Shown here in pieces: positions 1 through 8,767 of a DNA stretch of 64,000 bases. Position 1 is the stretch's first letter. Every line of letters begins with the position of its first letter. Both the position numbers and the translations under genes were made by a program. The notes beneath the pieces are model-generated. The model saw only the letters and a program-made list of their open reading frames with translations, ran no database searches and was not told the DNA's origin. This DNA comes from Rhizobium sp. Root1220 (lineage in GTDB: Bacteria; Pseudomonadota; Alphaproteobacteria; Rhizobiales; Rhizobiaceae): NCBI RefSeq assembly GCF_001426265.1, contig NZ_LMDG01000035.1, positions 248,001-312,000 on the forward strand, in the 5' to 3' direction.

Positions 1-592
1 ACAGCGTCTGCCAGGCATCGGAGGTTCCTACAAAGCCGACCGATCGGGCAAGCCAGGGCACCGACGAAGCGACGGCGAGCGCGCGGCCGGACCCCTGCGC
101 AAAGAGCATCGGGTGACCCTTGAACTCATCGTACCAGCCCGTATTGTTCGCACCGCCGTTGACCAGATGGGGCGAGACGAGTGCGTGGAGGCGGTAGTCG
201 GAGAGTTGGCCGATCAGTGCTTCGAAGTGGATGTCTTGCAAAACGACTTCACGATCGGCGTCTGTCAGGATCGTCTTGGTAATCCGATAGCGTCCGTCCG
301 CGGATGTGTTGACGAGGCGAAAGGCGGGAACACCATCTTCGATGGTCTCGACAGTGTGACGGGTGTCGCGCTTTTCCTCCGAAAAATAGTCTTGCGCCGT
401 CACGATGAACCCAAAATCCCGAATACTCGCCTGGTCCAGGCGTGGTGCGTAGACCTCGTTCAGAATTCCGTGGCTCGCGGTGAACCACACGCGGCCAGCT
501 TGGCCCGCGGCCCGGCCGACTGCTGTCTTGGCGCTCGATGTCCAGCGCGGAGCTATTCCGGGCGCGCCCGGTGGAGTACAGGACTGGGGCAA
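1..592 (-). CDS. Glucoamylase-like GH15 protein, 5' part (runs off left edge)
   Basis: The N-terminal 197 codons of a minus-strand gene are present; the rest lies outside the window. The only start that fits is a TTG at 592 with GGGAGG just upstream and an in-frame TGA right before that. The translated stretch contains GIAPRWTSSAK, VWFTASHGILNEVYAPRLDQ, FSEEKRDT and a VSPHLVNGG segment. These are typical of the N-terminal beta-sandwich domain of bacterial glucan 1,4-alpha-glucosidases (GH15), which release glucose from alpha-glucan ends. No signal peptide is visible, so the enzyme may act in the cytoplasm. The catalytic (alpha/alpha)6 barrel is not in the window, so activity cannot be judged. 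Confidence 0.82.
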   Translation of the reverse strand, partial: MPQSCTPPGAPGIAPRWTSSAKTAVGRAAGQAGRVWFTASHGILNEVYAPRLDQASIRDFGFIVTAQDYFSEEKRDTRHTVETIEDGVPAFRLVNTSADGRYRITKTILTDADREVVLQDIHFEALIGQLSDYRLHALVSPHLVNGGANNTGWYDEFKGHPMLFAQGSGRALAVASSVPWLARSVGFVGTSDAWQTL

Positions 593-814
593 TGATTTCC
601 TCCCTCATTGACGCTCGTTTGCGAAGGTCGGCTTCGGTCCTCGCCCGGACGCTCTGTTGTCTTGCACCTAAGAAAGCAGCTTAGTTGATAACTGTCGAGA
701 TCGGACAGTTGATGCCGGCTGCCCGCAAGCGCTCTGAGATTTATGGAATTTCCCGATTGCCGATCTAGTTTCCTCCCGGCACACTGACATACCGACACCC
801 TTGGGAGGACCAGA

Positions 815-1072
815 ATGATCAGAAATGTCGCGCTTGCCAGCGCTCTTATAGGCGCTCTTGCATCCTGCACGGCGACGGAGAAGGGAACCGCAATAGGCGC
901 CGGCTCCGGCGCCATTATCGGCGGTGTCGTTGGCGGCAGTTGGGAAGGCGCTGCCATCGGTGCCGTCGCTGGCGGTGTCGCAGGCGCCCTGATCGGTCGC
1001 TCAACGGAACGTCGTGGCTACTGCGTATATAGGGATCGCTATGGCCGGACCTACGAGGCGCGTTGCCGCTAA
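815..1072 (+). CDS. Small glycine-zipper lipoprotein
   Basis: 85 residues. A short signal peptide ends in a lipobox (LASC, Cys18), so the mature protein should be lipid-anchored. Residues 25-62 form a Gly/Ala-rich glycine-zipper stretch with repeated GxxxG spacing, as in OsmB/YMGG-type envelope proteins. The C-terminus is short, basic and aromatic. A GGGAGG ribosome-binding site lies 7 bases before the ATG. Such proteins are common outer-membrane or periplasmic stress-related lipoproteins; the exact role is unknown. It is a stand-alone gene followed by a hairpin at 1093-1119. Confidence 0.8.
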   Translation: MIRNVALASALIGALASCTATEKGTAIGAGSGAIIGGVVGGSWEGAAIGAVAGGVAGALIGRSTERRGYCVYRDRYGRTYEARCR

Positions 1073-1472
1073 CGCACGCCTCTGAACAAACTGCCGCTTC
1101 TCCCGCAAGGAGGGGCGGCTTCGCGTTGCGCGGATGCCCATGCTGGCGGCCAGCGCCGAGTGCTGACCAATCCGTTCCCCTACACCGCAATTTCCGCCCC
1201 TGACAACGCCACGGCGTATTCTTGGCCAAAAGCAACCGAAAGTGTTGCATTGGGCTGGCGATCGCGTATCCTCACTTGCATTAGCATTTCGGCATACAGC
1301 CGTTAATCGAGGCGCCCGGTGCGCCCGTTCCGCTTCTGGATACACTTCACACGCAGACGAGGTAGTAGATGGTTCGCGTCATCGATACCGATCTCGTTTC
1401 ACCGTGGCGTACGGTTTGTGCAACGGTGCGCTCTGCAGCGGTAGTGTCCGAGCAGATCGCGAGACACCCGCG
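1073..1472. other. 400-base gap between lipoprotein and DMT permease genes
   Basis: Apart from the hairpin near its left end I see no supported gene or RNA here. The permease frame is open from 1242, but its first 77 codons do not resemble a membrane protein, so this part is read as 5' untranslated DNA. Confidence 0.5.
1093..1119 (+). terminator. Hairpin after the lipoprotein gene
   Basis: An 11-bp stem (GCCGCTTCTCC against GGAGGGGCGGC, two G-U pairs) with a CGCAA loop lies 20 bases after the lipoprotein stop. Only a weak T tract follows, so it may be a partial or Rho-assisted terminator. Confidence 0.5.
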
Positions 1473-2381
1473 ATGACCCGGGCCTGGGCTCATCTCTCCC
1501 TCATTCTTGCGGCCGCTTTCTGGGGCTTTGGAAACATATCCCAGAAGACCGTGCTCGAACACCTCGGGCCGTTGAGTGCTACCTGCCTGCGCTGCGCGAT
1601 CGCCGCGGTCGTCCTGTTGCCACTCGCCTGGGTTGAACGCAGCCTGGAGCGGGAAACTGGATGGTGGAAAAGCGCCGTCACGGTCGCTGCCGCCTTCGCG
1701 ACCGCGATTGCCCTGCAACAGACGGCCTACGTTTCGACAACGGTGACCAACGCCAGCTTCCTTGTCAACACAGCAACCGTTCTTACGCCGCTCTTTGCAT
1801 GGCTCCTGCTTGCCGAAGTCACCGGCAGGCTTGGCCTTGCAGCCGCGGCAATAACGTTGGTCGGCGTCTTCTTCATGGCAAACGGCCCCGCCGGATTTGA
1901 TGCCCTTCGATGGGGCGACCTCATATGCCTCGCATCCGCTATCTTCTATGCGCTTTGGATGGTGGCGCTGGGATATCACGCAAAGCGCTTCGGCCACCCC
2001 TTCCGTACTGCCCTTGTCCAGTTTGCATTTGCCACGGTAGTCGTCTTGTCTCCGGCTCTGCTTCTGGAAAATGCTTCGGTTTCGGCCATCGCATCGGCGG
2101 CACCGGACCTGGCGATCCTCGGTCTCTTGTCCACCGCCGCAGCCTTTTGCCTGCAGACCGTCGCACAGCGCTACACGACGGCATCGACCGCAGCCGTGCT
2201 CGTCTCCGGCGAGAGCGTTTTTGGCGCGATTGGAGCCTACGTGGTGCTCAGCGAGCGACCGACACCAACCACGATGGTTGGCGCGGCTCTTATCTTTGCC
2301 GCGATTGTCATCATCGGCCTGTTCTCTGGGGTACCCTTGGCAACCAAGCGTCAAGATGCCCGCAATGAGCGGATGGAATGA
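1473..2381 (+). CDS. DMT superfamily (EamA-type) permease
   Basis: 302 residues with about ten hydrophobic segments arranged as two EamA repeats. The first begins at LSLILAAAFWGFGN and the second around GDLICLASAIFYALWMVAL. Proteins of this drug/metabolite transporter superfamily are inner-membrane carriers, often exporting amino acids or metabolites; the substrate cannot be read from sequence. The frame is open further upstream (to 1242), but the start at 1473 gives the usual family length and a proper N-terminal membrane helix. The ribosome-binding site is weak. There is no clear operon partner. Confidence 0.85.
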   Translation: MTRAWAHLSLILAAAFWGFGNISQKTVLEHLGPLSATCLRCAIAAVVLLPLAWVERSLERETGWWKSAVTVAAAFATAIALQQTAYVSTTVTNASFLVNTATVLTPLFAWLLLAEVTGRLGLAAAAITLVGVFFMANGPAGFDALRWGDLICLASAIFYALWMVALGYHAKRFGHPFRTALVQFAFATVVVLSPALLLENASVSAIASAAPDLAILGLLSTAAAFCLQTVAQRYTTASTAAVLVSGESVFGAIGAYVVLSERPTPTTMVGAALIFAAIVIIGLFSGVPLATKRQDARNERME

Positions 2382-2493
2382 CGTCGGGACGACGGTCATC
2401 GGCTTGATCGAGCCTATAGCAACGCGTGTTAGTGGTTGACCCGATCACATGACGCTGTCAGGCAATGGAGGAACGATTTGAAAGGCTGCCACC

Positions 2494-2706
2494 ATGGATC
2501 AAACTCTCTTCACTAGCCTGTGCAAGGCCGGCAAATTCAAGGAGGCGCTCGGGCTCGCCATTCAGGGACATGAGAACGAAAAATTCACACCCAGCCGTTT
2601 CTCCATGGACAAGAACACCGGGCTTCCAATCTTCTACCGCGGCAACAAGCGCGTCGCGATCGATGAGACAGGCGAGTGGCAACTCGCGAAAAACCCGAAT
2701 CCATAG
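2494..2706 (+). CDS. Small hypothetical protein
   Basis: 70 residues, hydrophilic, with no signal peptide or membrane segment. An AAAGG sits 8 bases before the ATG. The N-terminal half (MDQTLFTSLCKAGKFKEAL) looks like an amphipathic helix pair; the C-terminal half has short alternating polar and hydrophobic stretches. I do not recognise the family. Codon composition is compatible with a real gene. It stands alone, converging with putA. Confidence 0.5.
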   Translation: MDQTLFTSLCKAGKFKEALGLAIQGHENEKFTPSRFSMDKNTGLPIFYRGNKRVAIDETGEWQLAKNPNP

Positions 2707-2763
2707 CCGGGCCACGCGGCGCAACTGGACCCGGACCTAGTTGTGCTGGAAGCCCAGACCCCA

Positions 2764-2791
2764 CGCGGATATCCTCCGCGAAGGGTATTTT
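2764..2791 (+). terminator. Weak hairpin between the small gene and putA
   Basis: A CGCGGA/TCCGCG stem with a 5-base loop is followed a few bases later by TATTTTT on the plus strand. It fits a weak terminator for the small gene at 2494. Confidence 0.4.
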
Positions 2792-2805
2792 TCCAAACGC
2801 CTGGC

Positions 2806-5800
2806 TCAGCCGATCGACATCAAGCTGGCGTTTCCGCCGGCAGCGGCCGTGTTGATGGATGTCGACACTTCCTCGAGCAGCCAGTTGAGGCAATAGGCTT
2901 CCGGATCTCGCATAAGCTCCTCCGTCGACGCCGACTGCGCCAGCAGCAACGGCCCCGACATCTCGGCGATCTTCACAAGCATCGCGGACACGCGATCCGC
3001 GTTTCCTTCTATCAGGGCTCCTGACATCGATTCCGTGGGTGCGGATGCGCTTGCCCAGGAAATGCGTTGTGCGACGCTCGCCGGGATACCGCTCAAACTG
3101 CTGCGAAGCCCGTCGTCGCAATCGATGACCGCGCTGTTGCCGGTGGCCAGCACCGATGACACCTGTCTGTGAAGACCGGTCGGCGAAACCGGAGCGCAGA
3201 GGATCGTTCCGCGGGGGTGAAGCGCGTAAATGTTGCGCTCGCCGACTGGGCCTGCAAGTTCGGTCTCCAGGCCCAGCGCCGACTGGCTCCCCAGGTGGCG
3301 CGCCATTTCCACCTCCTCGGTGAAGCCCTGCTGGCCTAGCCATTTTGCGAAGTCGGAGAGAGCCGGATCGCTGTAGACGGAGCTGTGCTGCGGCGGGATC
3401 GGCGGGGTCGTGACCAGCCGGCCCAGATAGAGCGGCCCGCCGGCCTTTGGCCCCGTTCCGGACAAGCCGCGTCCGCCGAACGGCTGGACGCCGACCACCG
3501 CGCCGATGACGTTGCGGTTCACGTAGATGTTGCCGACCTTTATCTTCGACGTCACATGCGCAATTGTCTCATCCAGGCGCGTGTGAAGCCCGAAAGTCAG
3601 GCCGTAGCCGGTTCCGTTGATCTCGTCGATCAAATGGTCAAGATCCTGGCGACGCCACCGGATGACGTGGAGCACCGGGCCGAAAACCTCGCGCTTCACC
3701 TCCGATATCTGGTTGATTTCGATAATCGTCGGCGCGACGAAAGTTCCATGCTGCGTTTCCTCCGGCAGGGCGACGCGCTCGACGGTCAGGCCGAGGCTGC
3801 GCATGGTGTCGACGTGCGCTTCGATGATCCCTTGCGCCTCCGCCGTGATCACGGGGCCGATGTCGGAAGCCAGCCTGTTGGTGTTGGCAATCGAGAGTTC
3901 GCGCAAGGCACCCTTCAGCATCGCAAGCGTCCGGTCGGCCACATCTTCTTGCAGGCAGAGAATGCGTAGCGCCGAGCAGCGCTGCCCGGCACTGTCGAGG
4001 GCCGAGGCTATGACGTCGCCGACGACCTGCTCGGCGAGCGCCGAGGAATCGACGATCATCGCGTTCTGACCCCCGGTCTCGGCAATCAGCGGGATCGGCT
4101 TGCCGGTCTTTGACAAACGCTTGGCAAGTTCGGCCTGAATGATCCGAGCGACCTCCGTCGATCCCGTAAACATCACCGCTGCCGTTTCCGGTGCTGCGAC
4201 GAGTGCCCCTCCGACCCGTCCGTCGCCCGGCACCAGCTGGACAACGTCCTGCGGAACGCCTGCCTCATGCAGGATGCGAATGCCTTCCGCGGCGATCAAC
4301 GGGGTTTCTTCGGCGGGCTTGGCAAGAACGGGATTGCCGGCCACCAGTGCTGCGGCGACCTGTCCTGTGAAAATCGCGAGCGGGAAGTTCCATGGGCTGA
4401 TGCAGACGACGGGGCCGAGCGGCGCATGTGACGGGCCGAGCGTTCGACGGGCCTGCTCCGCGTAGTAGCGCAGGAAGTCGATCGCTTCCCGCACTTCGGC
4501 GACCGCGTTCAGCACCGACTTTCCGGCTTCGCGAATGATCAATCCCAAAAGGATCTCCATCCGTGCCTGCATGATATCGGCAGCACGATCAAGCAGCGCT
4601 GCTCTCGCGCTTGGGGATACCGCGGCCCAGGCCGGCGCGGCCTTCAGGGCGGTCGCTGCGGCCAAGGCCGTTTCCGCTGTGCTCGCCTCGCGCACGCTGC
4701 CGACCACGTCGCGCCTGTCAGCAGGGTTGAGGACGTCGCGCGCTGCCTGCCCGGCATCCACCTCCTGCGTGGGCGTTGCCGACCATGCCCTTGTCGCACT
4801 CGTCTCCAGTGCCTCCGTCAACGCCCGCAGTGAAGCTTCATTGGAGATATCCAGACCGGCGGAATTGCGGCGGGCGCCGTAGAGATCAGCTGGAAGCGCA
4901 ATCTTGTCATGCCTTTGGCCGGCGACTGTCATCCTGGCGATCGTGTCGACCGGATCGGCGACGAGGTCGTCGATGGAGACGTTGGGATCGGCTATTCTGT
5001 TAACGAATGAGGAGTTGGCGCCGTTTTCGAGAAGGCGACGCACCAAATAGGCGAGCAGCGTCTCATGGGTGCCGACGGGGGCGTAGATGCGGCACGGGCG
5101 ATTGAGGTTCTGCCGGCCCACGACCTCGTCATAGAGCGGCTCTCCCATCCCGTGCAGGCACTGGAACTCATATTTGCCGACATGATAGTCGGAACCGGCG
5201 AGGTGGTAGATGGTCGCCAGCGTCTGGGCGTTGTGCGTGGCAAATTGCGGGAAGACGGCATCCGTCGCCGCCAGCAGCTTTCTCGCGCAGGCGATATAGG
5301 AGACGTCGGTATAGATCTTGCGGGTGAAGACCGGAAAGTCCTCCAGTCCGTCGACCTGGGCGCGCTTGATTTCCGCGTCCCAGTATGCGCCCTTGACCAG
5401 CCGCACCATGATGCGGCGGCCCGCGCGGCGCGCAAGATCGATAATGTAGTCGAGCACATAGGGGCAGCGCTTGCCGTAGGCCTGAACGACGAAGCCCATG
5501 CCGTTCCAGCCGGAAAGATCCTCGTCGAGGCACAGCGCCTCCAGAATGTCGAGCGACAGTTCCAGCCGGTCGGCTTCTTCGGCATCGATGTTCAGGCCGA
5601 TGTCGTACGACTTGGCGATCAGCGCCAGCGCCCTCACCTTCGGCAGCAACTCTCCCATGACGCGGGCGCTCTGAGCGCGCGAGTAGCGCGGATGCAGCGC
5701 CGACAGTTTGATGGAGATGCCGGGTCCCTCGTAGATGCCACGGCGATCCGATGCCTTGCCGATCGCGTGGATCGCGGCCTCATAGTCCCGGTAATAGCGC

Positions 5801-6519
5801 TCGGCATCGGCGCCCGTCGTCGCGGCTTCCCCGAGCATGTCATAGGAATAGCGGAACCCGCGCTGTTCGAGCGGTTTGGCGCGTTGCAGCGCCTCGTCGA
5901 TGGTTTCGCCGGTGACGAACTGCTCGCCCATCATGCGCATCGCCATATCGACGCCGCGCCGGATCACCGGCTCGCCGCAGCGTGCGATCAACCGCGTCAG
6001 TGCGGCGGAAAGACTGCGGTCGTTGACAGTGGAAGTCAATTTGCCGGTGACGACGAGCCCCCAGGTTGCCGCGTTGACGAACAGCGAACGGCCACCGCCG
6101 AGATGCGCCTTCCAGTCCCCTTCGGCCACCTTGTCGCGGATCAGCGCGTCGCGCGTCGCCTTGTCGGGAATGCGCAGCAGCGCCTCGGCAAGACACATCA
6201 GCGCCACACCTTCCTGGCTCGACAGCGAATACTCGTGCACAAGCCCTTCGACGCCGGTGCCCTTGTGCTTGGCGCGAAGCGCCTCGATGAGCTTGCGTGC
6301 CGTTGCCGCAGCGCCCTGCTTGACCTTCTCGGGAAGACTTGCAGCCTCGACAAGCCGCGGAACACAGACGGTTTCAGGCGTACGGTAGGAAGCTGTTATG
6401 GCGCGGCGCAAATCGCTCTGCGGCTGGATCGGCGGCGCAAAGCCCTCGAATGGATTTACGGCGCCCTTCGGCTTTTGAATGGTGGCCTCGGTCGTCACCG
6501 TGCCGCTGCGGATCGTCAT
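2806..6519 (-). CDS. putA: Bifunctional proline dehydrogenase / glutamate-semialdehyde dehydrogenase PutA
   Basis: 1237 residues. It oxidises proline to pyrroline-5-carboxylate (FAD) and then to glutamate (NAD+). The first half carries the proline dehydrogenase barrel (RGFRYSYDMLGEAA, GPGISIKLSALHPRYSRAQ, RLVKGAYWDAEIKRAQ). The second half is the aldehyde dehydrogenase, with ETGGQNAMIVDSSALAEQV and the catalytic Cys in SAGQRCSALRIL. The N-terminus lacks the ribbon-helix-helix domain of enteric PutA, so it should not repress its own gene; the divergent Lrp-type regulator probably does the control. The ATG at 6519 is chosen because AGGAG lies 8 bases upstream; the frame extends 10 codons further. 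Confidence 0.96.
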   Translation of the reverse strand: MTIRSGTVTTEATIQKPKGAVNPFEGFAPPIQPQSDLRRAITASYRTPETVCVPRLVEAASLPEKVKQGAAATARKLIEALRAKHKGTGVEGLVHEYSLSSQEGVALMCLAEALLRIPDKATRDALIRDKVAEGDWKAHLGGGRSLFVNAATWGLVVTGKLTSTVNDRSLSAALTRLIARCGEPVIRRGVDMAMRMMGEQFVTGETIDEALQRAKPLEQRGFRYSYDMLGEAATTGADAERYYRDYEAAIHAIGKASDRRGIYEGPGISIKLSALHPRYSRAQSARVMGELLPKVRALALIAKSYDIGLNIDAEEADRLELSLDILEALCLDEDLSGWNGMGFVVQAYGKRCPYVLDYIIDLARRAGRRIMVRLVKGAYWDAEIKRAQVDGLEDFPVFTRKIYTDVSYIACARKLLAATDAVFPQFATHNAQTLATIYHLAGSDYHVGKYEFQCLHGMGEPLYDEVVGRQNLNRPCRIYAPVGTHETLLAYLVRRLLENGANSSFVNRIADPNVSIDDLVADPVDTIARMTVAGQRHDKIALPADLYGARRNSAGLDISNEASLRALTEALETSATRAWSATPTQEVDAGQAARDVLNPADRRDVVGSVREASTAETALAAATALKAAPAWAAVSPSARAALLDRAADIMQARMEILLGLIIREAGKSVLNAVAEVREAIDFLRYYAEQARRTLGPSHAPLGPVVCISPWNFPLAIFTGQVAAALVAGNPVLAKPAEETPLIAAEGIRILHEAGVPQDVVQLVPGDGRVGGALVAAPETAAVMFTGSTEVARIIQAELAKRLSKTGKPIPLIAETGGQNAMIVDSSALAEQVVGDVIASALDSAGQRCSALRILCLQEDVADRTLAMLKGALRELSIANTNRLASDIGPVITAEAQGIIEAHVDTMRSLGLTVERVALPEETQHGTFVAPTIIEINQISEVKREVFGPVLHVIRWRRQDLDHLIDEINGTGYGLTFGLHTRLDETIAHVTSKIKVGNIYVNRNVIGAVVGVQPFGGRGLSGTGPKAGGPLYLGRLVTTPPIPPQHSSVYSDPALSDFAKWLGQQGFTEEVEMARHLGSQSALGLETELAGPVGERNIYALHPRGTILCAPVSPTGLHRQVSSVLATGNSAVIDCDDGLRSSLSGIPASVAQRISWASASAPTESMSGALIEGNADRVSAMLVKIAEMSGPLLLAQSASTEELMRDPEAYCLNWLLEEVSTSINTAAAGGNASLMSIG

Positions 6520-6640
6520 CTCTTTGCTCCTGATCAGAACGTGAACCAATCATAACAGAACTCAAAAAGGCAATTTCACTTGAATGCAGCACCATCTGAC
6601 GATATTTTCCCAATTGCGGCGCAAGACAGAGGGTATATTT
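6520..6640. promoter_or_regulatory. putA / Lrp-regulator divergent promoter region
   Basis: About 120 AT-rich bases separate the two divergent starts and must hold both promoters and any PutR operator. I see no clean palindrome to name as the operator. Confidence 0.45.
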
Positions 6641-7111
6641 GTGAATATGGTTGCAAGTGGCAGGGAAATCGACCAATTCGATCACAAGATCATCGAGGCT
6701 CTGGTTGCGGACGGACGCATGTCGATTACCGACCTTGCAAAGAGGGTCGGACTATCGAATACGCCTTGCCAGGTGAGACTAAAGCGATTGATCGAGGATG
6801 GCTACATTCTCGGCTTTCGCGCAATCGTCGACGTCAAGAAACTCGGCAGAAACCATGTGGCCTTCACAGAAGTGAAGCTCTCCGATACCCGCGAGCATGC
6901 CCTGAATGCATTCAACGTTGCGGCGAGGAAACTTCAGGAGGTCGAGGAATGCCACATGATCGCCGGCGCCTTCGACTACCTCCTCAAGATTCGCACCTCC
7001 GACATCGCCAACTATCGCCACGTGCTTGGCGAGAAGATATCGAGCCTCCCCTTCGTGTCCAGCACCTCCACGTTTGTCGCCATGGAAGCGATCAAGGAGA
7101 ACGGCGCCTGA
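6641..7111 (+). CDS. putR: Lrp/AsnC family regulator, probable proline-dependent activator of putA
   Basis: 156 residues. An N-terminal winged-helix Lrp HTH (IDQFDHKIIEALVADGRM, ITDLAKRVGLSNTPCQVRLK) is followed by the RAM ligand-binding domain (ECHMIAGAFDYLLKIRTSD). It is transcribed away from putA, the usual arrangement for PutR, which activates putA with proline in Agrobacterium and relatives. The start is ambiguous. GTG at 6641 has AGAGGG at ideal spacing, ATG at 6647 is in frame, and the frame extends to an ATG at 6584 with a poor ribosome-binding site. Confidence 0.87.
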   Translation: MNMVASGREIDQFDHKIIEALVADGRMSITDLAKRVGLSNTPCQVRLKRLIEDGYILGFRAIVDVKKLGRNHVAFTEVKLSDTREHALNAFNVAARKLQEVEECHMIAGAFDYLLKIRTSDIANYRHVLGEKISSLPFVSSTSTFVAMEAIKENGA

Positions 7112-7190
7112 ATTGGCGTCGTCGCGGAACAAGCCCACATTTTTTGTAGTGACAGCTCATCCGTTGTCTGCGACAAGATCGGTGATGAGA

Positions 7191-7266
7191 GACAGGGGCG
7201 TCCGCCGAAAGGTGGGCTGAGAAGCACCCTTTGAACCTGAACCAGATCATGCTGGCGGAGGGAGTC
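7191..7266 (+). promoter_or_regulatory. TPP riboswitch (THI element)
   Basis: The conserved THI-box pieces appear in order: AGGGGCGTCC, GGGCTGAGA, ACCCTTTGAACCTGA, TCATGCTGGCG and GAGGGAGTC, with closing GAC/GTC ends. It lies about 60 bases before thiM and should shut off the thi salvage operon when thiamine pyrophosphate is plentiful. A CCCGC-rich stretch before the thiM ribosome-binding site may be the expression platform. Confidence 0.93.
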
Positions 7267-7328
7267 GCTCGGGACCTGCCGCATCTTGCGTGCGTCTCCC
7301 GCGCCTCGCCCCGCTTGAAAGGGGCAAT

Positions 7329-8135
7329 ATGCCAGACCAGACCTCACCGGGCACCCTGCTGACAGCCTTGCGCGAGCGCCCACCACTCGTCCAGTGCATC
7401 ACCAATTTCGTTGCAATGAATATTGCCGCCAACGTGCTGCTCGCCACCGGCGCGTCGCCTGCGATGGTGCATGCCGAAGAGGAGGCCGGCGAGTTCGCCG
7501 GTATCGCAGGCGCACTGACGGTCAACATAGGGACGCTCTCGGCGAGCTGGCTTAGGGGCATGCAGGCCGCTGCGACAGCGGCAAACGATATCGGTAAACC
7601 GTGGGTTCTCGATCCGGTCGCGCACTACGCGACGGCGTTTCGCCGGGAGGCGACGGAAGCACTCCTGGCACTTGGCCCCACGGTCATTCGTGGCAATGCA
7701 TCCGAGATTATCGCGCTAGCCGGTGGCACAGGCCGTGGACAGGGCGTCGATAGCGGCGATGCCGTGGATGGTCACGCCGAGGCTGCCGCCCGGCTGCTGG
7801 CGCGAACCCACGGCAGCGTCGTCGCCGTCACCGGCGCTGTTGATTTCGTTACCGATGGCGACAGCGCCGTGCGCATCGAGGGTGGCTCGCCCCTTATGCC
7901 GCAAGTCACCGCGCTTGGCTGCTCGCTCACCTGCCTTGTCGGTGCCTTTGTTGCCGTTCGCCCGGATTTGCCGCTCGAAGCGACTGTTGCGGCCCTCGCG
8001 ACCTTTGCCGTCGTCGGTGAAGACGCGGCCCACAGGGCCGAAGGTCCCGGCTCCTTCTCATGGCGCCTTCTCGATGCGCTTGCCGCGCTTGATGGTCCGG
8101 CGCTGGACGACCGCGCAAGGATCCGGATGGCATGA
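7329..8135 (+). CDS. thiM: Hydroxyethylthiazole kinase ThiM
   Basis: 268 residues. It phosphorylates 4-methyl-5-(2-hydroxyethyl)thiazole with ATP for thiamine salvage. Family marks are PPLVQCITNFVAMNIAANVL, TVNIGTLSASW, VLDPVAHYATAFR and the Cys-containing anion-hole segment TALGCSLTCLVGAF. The ATG at 7329 has AGGGG five bases upstream; an upstream in-frame ATG (7290) would place the start in the riboswitch expression platform. First gene of the thiM-thiE-thiD-SDR operon, overlapping thiE by four bases (ATGA). Confidence 0.95.
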   Translation: MPDQTSPGTLLTALRERPPLVQCITNFVAMNIAANVLLATGASPAMVHAEEEAGEFAGIAGALTVNIGTLSASWLRGMQAAATAANDIGKPWVLDPVAHYATAFRREATEALLALGPTVIRGNASEIIALAGGTGRGQGVDSGDAVDGHAEAAARLLARTHGSVVAVTGAVDFVTDGDSAVRIEGGSPLMPQVTALGCSLTCLVGAFVAVRPDLPLEATVAALATFAVVGEDAAHRAEGPGSFSWRLLDALAALDGPALDDRARIRMA

Positions 8136-8767
8136 AACATTTCGATCTCTCCCTCTACCTCGTCCTCGATCCCGAACTCTGCGCCGGGATCGGCATGGTC
8201 GAGACGGCACGGGCCGCTGTTGCTGGCGGCGCGACGATCGTCCAGCTGCGTGACAAGCACGCCGGCACGGCGATGCTGATCGAAACCGGACGGGCGCTGA
8301 AGGCGGTGCTCTCAGGCACAGGTGCAAAACTGATCATCAATGACGACGTCGAGGCAGCGATCGCGATCGGCGCCGACGGGCTGCACATCGGGCAAGAGGA
8401 CATGGACGCGCGCACCGCCCGCACGCGGATCGGGGCCGACATGATCCTCGGGCTTTCGGTGGAAACCGAGGCGCTTGCGGCGGCGGTCGATCCGGCAATC
8501 GTAGATTATGCCGGCATTGGCCCGGTCTTTGCGACGCCGACGAAGGCGGACCACAAGCAGCCGATCGGTTTCGATGGTCTTGCTCGCCTCGTAGAGCTCT
8601 GCCCCGTTCCGTCCGTCGCTATCGGCGGGCTGAAGGCGTCGCATGTCCCGCGGGCGTTTGCAGCTGGCGCCGACGGCCTTGCCGTCGTCTCAGCGATCTG
8701 CGGAATGGCCGATCCCGAAGCAGCAACCCGCCTCATCGCCGAAAACATCGGAAAGGTCCGCAGATGA
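8132..8767 (+). CDS. thiE: Thiamine phosphate synthase ThiE
   Basis: 211 residues forming a TIM barrel. It joins HMP-pyrophosphate and thiazole phosphate to give thiamine phosphate. Characteristic segments are IVQLRDKHAGTAMLIE, LIINDDVEAAIAIGADGLHI, YAGIGPVFATPTKAD and VAIGGLKASH. It overlaps thiM upstream and thiD downstream by four bases each, indicating translational coupling. The operon has no thiC or thiG in view, consistent with a salvage rather than a de novo pathway. Confidence 0.95.
   Translation: MKHFDLSLYLVLDPELCAGIGMVETARAAVAGGATIVQLRDKHAGTAMLIETGRALKAVLSGTGAKLIINDDVEAAIAIGADGLHIGQEDMDARTARTRIGADMILGLSVETEALAAAVDPAIVDYAGIGPVFATPTKADHKQPIGFDGLARLVELCPVPSVAIGGLKASHVPRAFAAGADGLAVVSAICGMADPEAATRLIAENIGKVRR

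Noticed and set aside
113-595. 160-codon plus-strand frame at the left edge
   Set aside because: It lies opposite the GH15 frame, whose translated sequence is clearly recognisable.
5065-6555. Open frame of 496 codons on the plus strand opposite putA
   Set aside because: Antisense shadow of a high-GC gene; the putA frame has clear domain signatures and this one has none.
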